Source of the DNA: Phlebopus portentosus
Lineage: Eukaryota > Basidiomycota > Agaricomycetes > Boletales > Boletinellaceae
Length of the DNA stretch: 64,000 nucleotides
Direction of reading: 5' to 3'
Assembly: GCA_037892935.1 (NCBI GenBank)
Contig: JAYXKI010000004.1
Location: 496,001-560,000, forward strand
In this document: positions 32,667 to 44,953 of the stretch, piece by piece
Layout: the number at the start of each line of letters is the position of its first letter
Numbering within the stretch: the stretch's first letter is position 1
The notes under the pieces: model-generated
Told to the model about the DNA's origin: nothing
The model's database searches: none
What the model saw: only the letters and a program-made list of their open reading frames with translations
Made by a program: the position numbers and the translations under genes

Positions 32667-35059
32667 AATCCACGTCTCGCTCGGCCTTTGTTTCATCTGT
32701 TGCGTCGCCTGCGTCACGGTGTCAGCCACCTTACACGCGCTAGACGTTTTCATCATTGTACATATGTATACGTACTGTATGTGCGCATCTGTACGTACGG
32801 AGACGTATTCACTCTAAGTACTTTTGTATGTAATCGGACTTAGAAGTCCATGCAGGTAGTGCACTTGTACTGTATTGACGATTGATGATTCAATATCATT
32901 ATAGCACGAGGATAGTTATGTTTTCGCTATAAGGCCACACACTTCGAAGAACGGGGGCATACGTTGCATCGACTCCGGGTCCCCGTGTTAGGACTTTACA
33001 TCAAGCGCTGGATGAACGTGTCTTCCAACTTCTTCGTGGCGTCCACGGGACTTGCTTCCTTTTCTAAGTACAACTGTTGCGTCGATGAGTACTCAACTGA
33101 CCGGGAATTTGATCTATACAGTCCCGCGGGCAAGAAAAACAAGATGGATTCCACGCAAGGCAAGGATCATGCATTTCATACTATATAAGTGATAGATCCA
33201 GGTCCAGAGGGCAGATATAGACGCAGTAGATGGAATAAGCTAAGAGGGGTAAAAAAATATATATATACACGAAAAGAAAGTAAAGTGAATTGAAGGGAAA
33301 TGAAAACCATGCCAAAGCAATGTACACGCTAAAAAATGTTGAAAAAGAATGAAAATGTATGTATCCGCAAAAACTATCAAACAACAGTGTAGAAAGGAAG
33401 TAATAAAAGCGTAATAATAAAAAGAAGTGGACGATGAGAGGAGATGTATTGGTTAGTTGGTAGGCTTTTTAGGGACCGGGTTGAGATGTGCTCTCCTGTA
33501 GCTCCAAATCTCTTGATCGTCCATCGGAATCAAATCAAGGAAGGGCGGGTGGCAACCTCCTCAGTGATCGGAGGCACCCGCTGAAAGCAAGAGGAACAAC
33601 CCAACTCCAAACACCAGAGAGCAGTGTCGAACAATGAAGCGGTGGTGGTGGTGGTACATATCTACAGATAGAGATGATAGATGGGGGCAGTAAAGGTAGT
33701 AAGAGAAGGAGTAGAAGGAGATCAAGAAGGAAGGAAACGGAGAGACGGTGGAAGGAGGAAGGAACGAGATCCACGAGGATGATGAGGAAGTGGTGGTGGT
33801 CACCGAAGGAAGATAGGTTAGGAACGGTCAGAGGCAATGAATCACTCGATCAACGAAGAAAGAGATGTAGAGGTGCGTTTACGGATTGGCGCATTTACAA
33901 TGAACCTTTGGGAGATGGATACGGAGGTTAAGCGCCGAGTGGCGGCGGACAATGCGCAAACACAGATGAGATGCAGCGTATCGAGTCGAACGAGAGCCAA
34001 CCCCTGAACAAGAATCGATGATGACCAGCTGATGCTCCAAATCCACGCCTTCTTGATGATCGTTGGGGGATTAGACGATGATGAAAAAGACGGTTAAGGC
34101 ATCAACGCATCGCGGGAGGATCAGTGAGGCCCACAGTCCATCAACACTGACAACGAGATGAGCTCCGGCGAGGTGAAATGAGATGAGATAGACCGTACGA
34201 TTCGAACCTCCATTTCACTTTCCAAAGTCAAAGTCCATCACGCCCCCAGGCAGTCCGTGGGAAGTTGTAGCGGGTTCTTTTTTCCGTCTTGTGGGTGGGA
34301 AGGTAAGTAGCCGAGCACGGAGGGAAGGGAAGTGGCCGAGTGCGAAGACGAGTCCATTCCGTCACGTTTCAAAAAAAAAATCGGGAGAAAACTGAGAAAG
34401 CAAATCAATCCATCTTCAAAAGCAACGGCCGGATAATGACAGCAAAAGAAAATACACACATATGAAAGCGAAAGCGAATTCCAAAGAGAAAGAAAAATGC
34501 ATAACCGCACCAAGCACTGATGTACGAACGAACGACATAACAGACAAACAGAAAACAACAGCAAACGAACGCCAAGATAAGAAGTGATCAGAGAGTGTGA
34601 GTGTCCAAAGGAGCGACTGGGCGAGTTGACCGAACTGAATGAGTGAACGACCATGGAGAAGTGAGCGAGAGTATGACTAAATGAATGGAATGTCCGTTAT
34701 TAAGTCGAATCAAAGTCCGCACGCGAAGGGGTACTAAGCAGCATAGAGGTTGGAGGTTAGGAGGAAGACAAGGGAAGAGGGGGAATGGGTGTTAGCATGA
34801 AAACTAACTTTTTTCCGAGAGAAGGTACAAGGGAAGGTAAAGGAGGAAACAAACGAATGTGATGTCCATGTTGAATATGAACGTTGGAAAAGATTAAGCA
34901 AAAGCCCCCCAGCACGAAGAAAAAGCGGGATTAATCCAAAGAGAGAAGCAACTAAACCCGAGGGCATACGAAGAGGTAAGTAGAAAGACATCACCAGCAG
35001 GGCCCGGAAAGACCACTGCGAAAAAACAACACAAAAGAAATGTGTGTAGTTGGCTCTGC
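32667..35059. other. long convergent spacer downstream of HSF
   Basis: About 2.4 kb between the 3' ends of the coiled-coil gene and HSF. It holds a purine-rich tract on the plus strand at about 33660-33790 and long pyrimidine-biased open frames on the minus strand (34238-34654, 34734-35063), which I read as UTR-like sequence and not as protein. A short last HSF exon may end at 34991 (see HSF). Confidence 0.45.
33660..33790 (+). repeat. polypurine-rich tract
   Basis: About 130 bases of strongly G/A-biased sequence on the plus strand (runs such as aagagaaggagtagaaggag). The opposite strand reads as a Leu/Pro/Ser-rich open frame only because of this bias. Confidence 0.6.
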
Positions 35060-38000
35060 TCACCCGCCTGCCTTGGGTACAAGCGGACTCGTTGCACTCG
35101 GCGACTGCCCTCCAGGGCTATTACTCTTTCCATTTCCAATCCCACTGATATTTACCATCAACTCGTCTCCTCTCCTCCCCTGGCCCGTCTGCATACCAGC
35201 TTGCGACTGCTGCGACAGCCGCGCATTCACCTGTCCCAACACGCTTCCACTCCTCGGTCGACCCAGACCAGAGCCCGTTGCAGGCGTTTCAGTTCCAGGT
35301 CCAGCGCTCGTCGGTGGAGCACTGGTTGCGGCACCCCATGCACCGTATCCAAGAGGAGCACTATCGCTCCTCGCTCGGCTGAGGCGTTTCCCGTCCAACC
35401 CTGAGCCGGTAACAAACGCGCCTGTACGTTGGCGCTTTCGGTCGCTTAGACCCTGACCTGGGAGGGAAGACGCATCCAGTTCCATCACATCATCATATCG
35501 TGGACCACCTGTCACAGGCGATGGCGCAGCAAATGACGAGCCGTCATAGGAAATATTCTGCATACTATGTGCTCTGTTCAGATGATGCACATGCCCTCCG
35601 TGATGCCCATGGTACGCCGTATGTCCGTAATGTCCACCATGTTGTGCATGTCCCGGATGCGCGAACTCGCTCGCGGTAGGACTGGACCCAGGGCTGAAAG
35701 GCTGCAGGCCTGAAAAGGCGCTCGGAAGCGTCATCCCGTTAACCGCAGCACTTGCGCTTCCATTCACGCTTCCATACGGCCGTGAGGACGCAGAAGCTGG
35801 ACTGGGAGTTGGAGCGCTAGGCGAGGTAATGAAGATCGGTGGATTGTTTTCAGGCGGCTCCCATAGTTCCGGGGGGAACGGCGCAACTGCGGATAGAAGG
35901 GAGAAAAAACTTTTCAGTGGCGCCCAACTGAGAGGAAGAAAGTAAGCGCCCACTGACCACTACCGGGAAACGCCCTACCCACGACGTCGCTCAGTTGTCG
36001 TACAACACCGACGAGTTTATCCACCTTCGCTCTCTCCCATTCCAAGGCGCGAACCACGCGACGATGGTTTTCGCGCATCTGGCCAAGCTGTGCGGCCAGC
36101 TCCCCAGGAAGTTCAACGCGCTGCTTCACAGTCGGGTCCGGGTCGAGCGCCTTCCGCTTTATTTCGTCGAGCAAATCCGGACGTCCGCGCAAGAACTTGT
36201 GATGTGAGAACTCCCACACCTGCTGGTCCGCAGATCCGGATCCGGAGATCTGTCCTGAGCCGGAGGAGGTGCGACCTCCGCGCGGCGTCTGGCGGCCCTT
36301 GTGCTCATCAGCGATCACGAATCAAACCACGGGCGCAATACAAGAATAAAAATAAGTTCGGGGAATGGAATGCTCACCCGGTTGATCTTGTGAAACCCGT
36401 ACATGTTAAGCTGCCGGACGAAGCTTGAGAACTAGCGAACGTGAGAAGAGAGCGCAGCAGCGCCGCGTACAGTTAGCAAAACGCAATTTCTCTCCTTACT
36501 TTGGAAACGCGGGGATGGAACTTACGTTATTGTGTTTGAAGTGAGTGCCCAAAATAGTTCGACTGAACTCGCCCACGTTCGAAACAACGAAGCTGCGGAA
36601 AGGAAGCAAGTTAAGTAACAAATATAGCAGCGGGGATAAAAAGGGAAGCTTGTGGGTGAGCCCACCAAACTAATCAACAGAACGAAAAGGGTAGTGAATG
36701 AAATTACAGACCTTGTGCCAAGTTCGGTCCATTGAATGAACATCGCAGATTTCGGATCGTTGATCATCCTGAATGTGTCATCCACAGAAAATGCAGAAAG
36801 TGCAAGAAAATGACATCAAACCATCCAGGCAAAAGAAGATTACGATTGGATCCGCAAATCCCGGCCAGGTACCAGTTGTTTTTGCCACCGGCGTTTCATA
36901 TATGACCCCAGTTTCAGGATCATAAGAAGCGCCCAGGATAGGAGTTTTTAGAAAGAAAAAAATTAGGCCGGTTTTAACGGAGTGAATTGTCGTATCGTAG
37001 AGGGCGGCGACGGCGAGCGCGTTGAGGCAATATGTTAGGATTGATGCGCCGCGAAAAAGGAAGGGAGGAGCGAGCCGTAGCGAAGATAGTGCGGTCGATC
37101 GCAAAGGGGTGCATTAATAATGCCGAATGCCAAGTTTATCAGTAGCGTTCAGGAAAAGAAAAGCCAAAAGAAGCGAAAGTAAACGAGAAGAAACCAAGTC
37201 AATAAACCTCCCTGAGGCTTCTATTCTTCGATAACGGGAAGGAATTACGCACTGGTAAAGCTTCGTAACAAAGTTATTCGTTCCCGTAGTCTTCGCCGAT
37301 ATAGGGCCGTAGCCTCCGTGTGAGGGGATCGACAGGGAGGACAGGCCGCTGTTGGCGCCGTGAACCCCGCCCGTATGACTGGCGCCAGGTCCGACGCCCA
37401 AAGAAAGAGACTTGAATGGATCTTCGTCTCCGTCTCCACTGGAACTTTCGCCGCCTTCGCCAGGGCTTCCACCGCTGCGTCCGTCCATGCCGTCCATACC
37501 ACCAGGACCGGAATATAATTCAACATCAACATCGTCAAAGCTCCCGGGGCCGAGATCATGCGCGTTGTGTCCCAGCGCAGGGTTATACCCTGGTATTGAC
37601 CCTGAATCACCGACTTCAAGTGTCGCGACGGGTAGGGCAGTCGAGTTGTGAAAGGAACGTTTGCGGGGGATGGATGATTTAGTTGAAAGTCCAGCAGTGG
37701 AGGCCGCCGAAGATGAACGCGAGCTGGGCGCACGCGCATAAGCGGGAAGGGTCACGCCCGCTGCAACGGAAGTATCATACCCGCCTGACGAGTTGTATGA
37801 TCCCTCGCTTGGCGGCGCGTAGGCGAACATACTACCCTGATTTGGTCCCTGTCCCTGTCCGGAATGCCTATTATGCGTCTGATAATGGTGCGCGTGAGGC
37901 GTGGTGGACGGACTGAGCGGGGTAACGGGGCTCAGTGTCTGCGCGGTGCTCGCGGTGCTTGGATGTGGACTCGGCGTGAGCGGGGAAAGGTTCGCGGGAC

Positions 38001-38588
38001 TCTGCACGCTCAAACTCGAAATGTTGAGTGAGAGCGAGGCGGAGCGTTCCAAGCCCTGGTGGGCGTGTCCGTGTCCGTGAACGTGGTGCCCTCCGTCAGC
38101 ACCGAGCACCTGCTGCTGCTGGGACTGCGACTGCGCTTGCGAATGCCCCGTCGGCTGGGAGTAAAACGGGTAGCTATCCGCGGGGTGCGCAGAAGCGGGT
38201 GAGTAGGACGTCGGGGACGCCGAGACGGCGGGGAGGGATCCCGGAACTGGGACAGAGATGGGAAGGAGGTGCGGATGTGGGTGCTGCTGGTGATGAGGAT
38301 GGGCAGTCGGCTGCCATGGTTGGTTTTGAGTTTGCTGCTGAGGTACCTGAGTTTGAGGCTGAGTTACATGGGAGAGGGATTGCGACGGGGACTCGGGAGA
38401 TGGTTGCTGAGCTGCTGCTGCTGCTGCTGGGATTGTTGGGAGAGCGAAGGCGATGACTGCTGAACCTGTTGTTGATGGTTTGCGTTTTGATGGACCTCTG
38501 AAGATGAGGTGAAGTGCGCGTCGGAGGAGGGGAAGGAAGTATGCGCATGTTGTTGTTGTTGTTGCTGCTGCTGGTGGTCAACGTCCAT
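35060..38588 (-). CDS. HSF1: heat-shock transcription factor (HSF)
   Basis: Trimeric activator that binds heat-shock elements. The DNA-binding domain is split over several exons and reads in order NNFVTKLYQ, MINDPKSAMFIQWTELGTS, FVVSNVGEFSRTILGTHFKH, NNFSSFVRQLNMYGFHKINR, which is the full HSF fold. A heptad region follows (ELAAQLGQMRENHRRVVRAL, DKLVGVVRQLSDVV), giving the trimerisation coiled coil. The N-terminal 360 or so residues are Gln/Ser/Pro/His-rich and disordered, starting MDVDHQQQQQQQQ at 38588. A His-rich stretch (about 35.6 kb) and a Ser/Gly-rich tail form the activation region. The CAG/CAA repeat near 38400-38450 lies where the reading frame changes; an intron with donor gttcag and acceptor ctcag would fit, or one base is missing. 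The frame ends at 35060, but gtgagc there is a good donor and a short exon ending at 34991 is possible. About 1,000 residues, longer than many HSFs. Confidence 0.93.
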
Positions 38589-40886
38589 CGCTGAACCAAA
38601 CACGGCAAAGATAGACGTTCGTCGTCGTCTTCGGCTTTAGTGAAGATCAAGTCCGCGACCAGATGATAAAACAGCTTGTGGTCTCCGTCGTCGTCGCCGT
38701 CGCCGTCACCGACTAGTTCGCACAGGAAAAAGTACTAACAGATATGGTGGCACTGAAGACGATCTTGAGGAGAGGAAGGGAAGAGTAGCAGTGAGGCACG
38801 GATTGTTCTGCGGTACTCAATGGCTAATAGCCGAAGTGTTGTTCGCGTCGGTGAGCCCGTGGAAGACGAGCGCCGAGCGCGACGGAAGATTGCAAGACGA
38901 CCACACTTTAGCAGCAAGACAAGACTAGGACTGTAATGGATGAGAGAAGGAGTAAAAAGAACGTGAAAATATAAAATATAAAACAAAAAGGACCAGTCAC
39001 CAGTAAATCAAATCAACGACCGACCCCCCAGCAACTCTGTTATTCTCCATTTGGTCATATTTTCGCAGCAGCAATTTCGCGTAATAAATACGGCATATAC
39101 GAGTCATTATCGCCTTTGGTTTCCGTCCCATCTATACTCCGTCCCGGTCCACGGAATGATACAATCTATCTACGCGTATACAAGAGACTCGCACCACATG
39201 CCTGTTATCCCTAGAATTTTACTCTATCATGTAATCATTCATTATCCACAGCCATCTCATCTCTCTCCTCTCGTCTTATTATCCATTCTACGATCTCTTC
39301 CCTTCTGTCCTCACGATTCGTATCCTGTATTGGGCCTGAATTCCTCTTCTCTTACTGCGGGCCTTAATGCTGCGCTGACCAAATCAGTCAGTCTCTGCTC
39401 TGTCGATTCCTGCTTCTATAGATATCTGGAACCTGGCCATCGGTTATATATTATCACGCTTCACAAAGTGATGCCAATGATCACCACGCTTTCACCTCCA
39501 CCTTTATCTCTCGCATCCCAATGATCCCGAATTCAAGGTTTCAAGCCCCGAATAGTCTTAGCCCCGACAATCTTCTGGGTGGAGAGAGAGAGTTCTGGAC
39601 TTACTTCCCTATTTTATTTTATTATATTCCTCGAGCCCCTTGTCCGTCCGACGGGACGCATCAAAACTCGTGCTCGTGATCACGATCAAGGCAGCAATAG
39701 GATTAGGAACTTGGAGAAGCGAGTATCCTTCCTCCCGCGCGCGCCGCGACGATGTGTGTAGTGCTCTCTACTATGTAGTATGCACTTCTACCGCCTTCCG
39801 CGTTGCTTCGTTGCTCTATTTATGGTCCCCCCGAACTCAGGATCTCATCTCAGTACGTATATACATTTCGATATCCTGAACCGGCACTTCAAGTAAAGTC
39901 AGTAAGTAAGCAAGGCTCATATATCTCCTTCAAGTATGCATCACTCGGTCGGTTGAGAGTCTTCCTGCCGACGTTATCAGATGCCTCATCATACATCATA
40001 TTTATATGGACCTGGAACGTGGACTCGCCGGATGATCTTTTCAATCTCAAATGAACGGCGGCTCCTCACCAGATTTCAGTCCGATTAAAAACGCCGCTCT
40101 TATCCATCCATAGCGGTACTACTGCGCTGTGCGTACTTACCTCCTCTTACTTACTGTACGTGTAACTTGTAAGTCTTGTAAACCACTAAGTCATCACGAA
40201 AAAAAAGAACATGCTTACTTACTTATATGTCTTTGCACATGCAAAGTCAAATCCAGAGTACCTGGCCTGCCCGTGGAGAGATACAGCGATGTGAAGGCAC
40301 CATGGGCACAAGACACTAAACGAAACGAATACTGAAACGAAACAACTCAGTCCGTGTTCCTGGCTCGTATGCAATATGCATGGTCACCACTCGCAGCAAT
40401 TATTCCGGGGCTGGCCATTAATGCTTGCATTTGCGCTAGACTGGATCTAATTTAGTACAGGATATATACCAAGATTTTCAAATTTGTTTTTTTATCGGTA
40501 AGAGGAATTAAAAATTTTGTCGATGAAAAGAATTTGGAAGAAGGAATGAAATTATCCAAAGGATTTGTTTCGTGCAAACAAGTGAACAAACCCGGAGAAT
40601 CATCCTCGGTAAAATTATCTGATGGTCAAGTCCATCAAACATTTGATGGTACCGGGCAGATTTATAATCGGATGTGGAGAAGAAACACAAACAACGATGA
40701 ATGTGGCGTGAGGAGTGGATGACTTTTTGTGTGGTAGTTCTATCGTTACCGATGAAAAAGAACCAAAAGACATTCCCTCCTTTACCAATGTCCTTTTCCC
40801 AGGAGAAGAACAAACTGCAGTTGCAGGCTCTTCCAGCGATCTAAAAGGAGCTAGCTGCGCGCTCGCAAGAACATTCCACATGCTTC
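38589..40886. other. HSF upstream region and spacer
   Basis: About 2.3 kb. It must contain the HSF promoter (minus strand). I found no clear run of inverted nGAAn units that would show autoregulation. The plus-strand open frames at 39051-39524 and 40534-41047 are not supported by motifs or a clean start. Confidence 0.4.
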
Positions 40887-41830
40887 AAGTTGGCCCGGAG
40901 GCCAAATTGTCACTCGAACTTCTAGACCCGACTACCTCATCCACATGGTCGAGGGTGTACGTCGATTTGAATGTCCCGCTGAGTTGCGGAGATGACTCTC
41001 CGGAAATCATGATTAATCTGACAGATAAAAAGTATGCCCGGCGATGAAAAGCCCATATGTCAATGGCACAAGATACTCTAGTTCCGCGCCGTTCCTTCAG
41101 TCCTGAAAGTAAGTAGTAAGCTACAATGCGGCTGCAAGCAATATCAGTGTCAGTGTCATCGACGACAATCGTATCCGCATCGTCAGCTTGAGCATACCGT
41201 TTTTTCGAGCAGCGGAAGGAATGAACATCCGCTGAAAGTGCGATACGGTCGTCTTAGTCTGGCGAAAGGCGAACTCTTCGGTTTTTGGCCCAGACCTGCG
41301 AGGGATCGCGCGTTCAGTCAGTGAGGAGTGCAATGGGAGAAATACCCGCGCGGTAGGAATTGAACGACTATTTCATAAGTAATAGGCCGATCTCCAAGTT
41401 CGAGAAGTCAGTCGCGTATCGAGCTGGGGATTGCGGAGACGGAGGATTCTCTGAGAGATTCTGTACTGGGACCAGGCGGGATGCGTAACGCTAGAGACAC
41501 TCGTCTCGATCGCCTCCTTACTTCGCCGGCGGGGAAAGAAAAGAAAGCATTGCCATATCAACGAGTACCACCAGAAGCAGGTGTCATTGTTGTTTCTAAT
41601 CCATATCGAATCTCTGAATCGAGAATAAATATGCTCCTTTTCCGCGCTGAGACTAAATGAACAGAACGAGCAGAAGTCTGAAGCGCAAAAATAGAAATGA
41701 AAACCTGAGGGCGTGACCAAGTACCAAAAGTCCGACAGCAGTACTTGTTGTCTCCATACCTTCGTGGTGTAGTCCGGATGTTGCCAGACAAGAATCACAT
41801 TTAGCCTATGATTTCCAAGCGTCAGTCCGA
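40887..41830 (-). CDS. probable multi-exon gene of unknown function
   Basis: Coding-like minus-strand pieces. One is GFEIRPGHPLVGL, then LNVILVWQHPDYTTK near 41765-41855. A second is KTEEFAFRQTKTTVSHFQ near 41240-41310, ending SAARKN. The third follows through an intron (gtatgc to ttcag, 41115-41200) and stays open for about 75 codons (CAIDIWAFHRRAYFL, GESSPQLSGTFKST), stopping at 40887. The phase of the last junction agrees. The links between the first and second pieces, and the start codon, are not resolved. A plus-strand frame across 40715-41047 is also open, so strand choice rests on exon chaining alone. No family recognised. Confidence 0.35.
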
Positions 41831-42275
41831 CCAGTGGGTGGCCCGGCCTTATTTCGAACCCCAGCTGCCTTTCCTTGCGCCTTTAGTCTGCGTAGCAAAT
41901 TTGCAGACCATTGAAACGTTCAAGGAACTATAACGATGTCAAGTCTTCCTCCCTTTTTTGCATCCGACATGCGTGGTCTTTGAGCTCGGATGGCGAACAA
42001 GGAAGAAGGATTCTCCGCACAGGGCCACAGGCTCAACAACAATCAATCCTAGTGGACTGTGGCTGTGACTGTTTCCTACTTTGTGACACACACAAGTTCG
42101 TGACATGAAGTCAGGGGCACGTGCAAGAGGATTTAGGCTGCGCTGCGCAACCGACTCCGACTTGAGTGTCGGAGTACTAGTGAAGTCCACTCAACGTTTC
42201 CGATTATATCTCTTTCAGGTCTACTACAAAATCAAAAGACGTGGCAGACGGCGCGTACTTTGACTGCACATTGCC

Positions 42276-43855
42276 ATGGACTCGCAGCCTCCGATCGTCG
42301 TTGACAACGGTACTGGTGTATGTACTATCTAGCATAACATATTCCTTCTGTCTCGATTTAATACGCGTTGCTTTGGATTTAGTTCGTCAAAGTTGGATAT
42401 GCAGGCTCAAATTTCCCTGAACATGGTGCGTGACCTTTCTTTCGTGAACGAGGGCATGCCTAATGGTCTGTGGTCACTTGTATCGTGTATGCGAAACTGC
42501 CGATGTTTAGTCTTCCCTTCTATTGTCGGTCGACCAATTCTGCGTGCGGAAGAGCGCGTCGGGGATGCAGTGATCAAAGACATAATGGTAGGCGATGAGG
42601 CTGCCACAGCGCGCTCGTACCTGCAAATTTCACAACCCATGGAACACGGCATCGTCCGCAACTGGGAGGACATGCGTCACCTCTGGAACTATACCTTCTA
42701 CGATAAACTGCGCATCAACCCACAAGGGCGTAAGGTGCTGCTAACCGAGCCTCCCATGAATCCGCGTGCGAATCGGCAACGCATGTGCGAGGTGATGTTT
42801 GAGGAGTACGGCTTTGGCGGTGTGTACGTCGCGATTCAGGCTGTGCTCACGCTGTACGCACAGGGTCTGACGACGGGCGTCGTCGTCGACTCTGGTGATG
42901 GTGTGACGCACGTAGTACCGGTATACGATGGTTTCGCCCTCCCGCATTTGACGCGCCGACTTGATATTGCTGGACGCGATGTAACCAAATACCTCATCAA
43001 ATTGCTGCTTATGCGTGGATATCCCTTCAACCGGACAGCAGATTTCGAGACGGTACGACAGATCAAGGAGAAAGTTTGCTATGTGAGCTATGACCTCGAC
43101 CTGGATACACGATTGGCGGAGGAAACAACGGTTCTGGTGGAAACATTTACTGTACGCCTGTCACGCTCTGATTCTTTGAAGTGAATTGTATTTCTGATTG
43201 GATCACAGTTACCGGACGGACGTGTAATAAAAGTTGGGCAGGAACGTTTCGAAGCACCTGAATGTATGTTCCAGCCGCACCTCGTTGATGTTGAACAACC
43301 TGGGGTTGCAGGTTCGTTATCTCCTTTTCGGCACGTTCCAAACCTTATATTTATTTTACTCATTTTACACGTACAGAGATGCTCTTCCAGACCATCCAAG
43401 CTGCAGCGATCGATGTTCGCTCTGAGCTATACAAGCACATCGTGTTGTCCGGCGGGTCAAGTATGTACCCTGGCTTGCCGAGCCGGCTCGAAAAGGAGAT
43501 GAAGCAACTTTACCTAACAAGAGTGCTTGCTGGCGACACAAGCCGCCTGAATGTAAGTCTTCAATCCAATGTTTGCCATTTCTTCTGGCTCCTTTCAGTT
43601 CTTTGGATTTGAATACTTCTATCCGACGACCTTCAGCAACGTTTTCCCATACTGCTGACGCTAACTTAATCTGCTCTGATACAGAACTTCAAGATCCGCA
43701 TCGAAGACCCGCCACGCCGAAAACACATGGTCTTCCTTGGCGGTGCGGTCCTTGCGGATATCATGAAGAATCGCCAGGAGTTTTGGGTCTCGCACGAGGA
43801 GTGGGCAGAGCAAGGTACGAGGTCGCTTGAAAAGCTTGGACGAGGGGAGAACTAG
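42276..43855 (+). CDS. ARP2: actin-related protein 2 (Arp2/3 complex subunit)
   Basis: One of the two actin-like subunits of the Arp2/3 complex, which nucleates branched actin at endocytic patches and the hyphal tip. Exon 1 gives [14 protein letters not shown], exon 2 [14 protein letters not shown], then [15 protein letters not shown]. The ARP2-specific stretch [17 protein letters not shown] is followed by [20 protein letters not shown]. Nucleotide-binding elements are visible: [18 protein letters not shown] and [20 protein letters not shown]. The C-terminus [20 protein letters not shown], then [12 protein letters not shown], is typical of ARP2. Introns near 42318, 42420, 43153, 43313, 43553 and 43626 are all in phase. 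About 390 residues, full length. It acts in the same process as Abp1 in this window, which stimulates Arp2/3. Confidence 0.96.
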
Positions 43856-43991
43856 TTCGTCGTTTGTGGAAGAAGTCAGGACTAATGGTTCTGCAAGACG
43901 AGGGACAAGGCGGCTTACTTGGCAGGACCAGCGCCTTCTTTTGTACTCTGCACGTCCTCTGTAGACGTAATAATTAATCTTCTTTTGGATC

Positions 43992-44400
43992 ATGGACTCA
44001 CCATTTCAAGAAGAGGAAGCGGTAAGAATGCTTTCAAATGCGACCGCTCTAAACGTGCTTCGTCTGCATATGCATTTCGTATCTCAGGCCACGCATAACT
44101 ATGCAGATTCACGGCCCTCTAAGCGTGACAAGCATGTAGTTTGCAAATCTTTTCTCTTCAGCAATATTGGCCAGGGATACTCGATGGGCAATGGACTGCG
44201 TATAAAAGCTGCCAGACGTTATAAAGGTTGACTATAACCTGAATCAGCATAAGAAGAATGATCCTGTATCGAAGAAAGAAATAGCGGAGGCTGCTAAAGC
44301 TGGAATCGGTAGACCCGTCAGCTCTAGTTCGCCTACATCGAAGACCAGCAGTTCGAGTAAGAAAGCGACCCTGGAGCCTATCCAGGAAGAGAAAGAATAG
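43992..44400 (+). CDS. small Lys/Ser-rich protein, first of a tandem pair
   Basis: Three exons in phase: MDSPFQEEEA, ATHNYADSRPSKRDKH, and HKKNDPVSKKEIAEAAKAG onward, with introns at about 44022-44089 and 44144-44248. It stops at 44398-44400 after KKATLEPIQEEKE. About 76 residues, highly charged and probably disordered. Its C-terminus resembles that of the next gene (LEPIxEExE in both), suggesting a duplication. No family recognised and no signal peptide. Confidence 0.55.
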
Positions 44401-44673
44401 GCTGATAATGGCGGAAGGGATCGAGAGATGTGCTGTGCATAGTCAAGCAATCGAAATTCGGGGAACTTGCAGAGTACTTGAATGCTCGTGTGCAAAGACA
44501 TCATCAGTCAGACACAATGCACTTCGAGCGTCTGCAAAGTTGAAATCTTGGCCATGTCCAACGCAAACTCCGCATGCTCGTGACGCTGAGGAAGATGGCA
44601 AAGAAGACCGAAACATCTACTATGCGTACACGTATTTGCCCGACAATGCCGCTGTAGGAGGGGTGGACCAGGA

Positions 44674-44681
44674 TATATAAG
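44674..44681 (+). promoter_or_regulatory. TATA box of the second small gene
   Basis: tatataag lies 69 bases upstream of the ATG at 44750, a normal place for a TATA element in a gene with a short 5' UTR. Confidence 0.5.
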
Positions 44682-44749
44682 AAGAGTGATCATAAATTTT
44701 TTTCCAGCATCTTTCTTCGCGAACAAACTACGACAACTCACCAAATAGC

Positions 44750-44953
44750 ATGGCAGATTCAAGAAGAGCCGGGGACAAGTCGCCAGCGAAGGATGCCCCC
44801 AAGAATGATACTAAGGCGGACAAGGAAGGCAGCGCTTCAAAGGACGGCACCGTGATTCATAGCAAATCCGGGCAAGTGAAGTGCTTGGAACCTATTGCCG
44901 AAGAGCCTGAAGACATCAATACTGAGACAAGAGGTCGAGGTCGACAGAGATAG
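44750..44953 (+). CDS. small Lys/Asp-rich protein, second of a tandem pair
   Basis: A single open exon of 67 residues, MADSRRAGDKSPAKDAPKND at the start and ETRGRGRQR at the end. It is hydrophilic and probably disordered. Before the end it has VKCLEPIAEEPED, close to the LEPIQEEKE of the preceding gene 350 bases upstream on the same strand. A TATA box precedes it. Such short, intrinsically disordered basidiomycete proteins are rarely annotated; function unknown. Confidence 0.55.
   Translation: MADSRRAGDKSPAKDAPKNDTKADKEGSASKDGTVIHSKSGQVKCLEPIAEEPEDINTETRGRGRQR

Noticed and set aside
34203..34260. Possible tRNA on the minus strand, from the word ggttcgaatc that matches a tRNA B box.
   Set aside because: The flanking bases do not pair to make a T arm and no A box or acceptor stem is visible at the right distance.
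33535..34654. Long minus-strand open frames rich in Leu, Ser and Pro downstream of HSF.
   Set aside because: They follow from the purine/pyrimidine bias of the stretch, have no motif and no clear start; more likely 3' UTR and spacer.
39051..39524. Plus-strand open frame of 157 codons in the HSF upstream region.
   Set aside because: Begins with a non-ATG codon, composition is Ser/Leu/His/Pro-biased and no motif is present.
40715..41047. Plus-strand open frame of 110 codons that looks balanced.
   Set aside because: It begins at GTG with no ATG, the frame just upstream does not join it, and the minus strand gives a chain with an in-phase intron across the same bases. Left undecided but not listed as a gene.
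41845..41875. A second tRNA-like word (ggggttcgaa on the minus strand).
   Set aside because: No arm pairing around it, and the stretch reads better as an exon of the unknown minus-strand gene.
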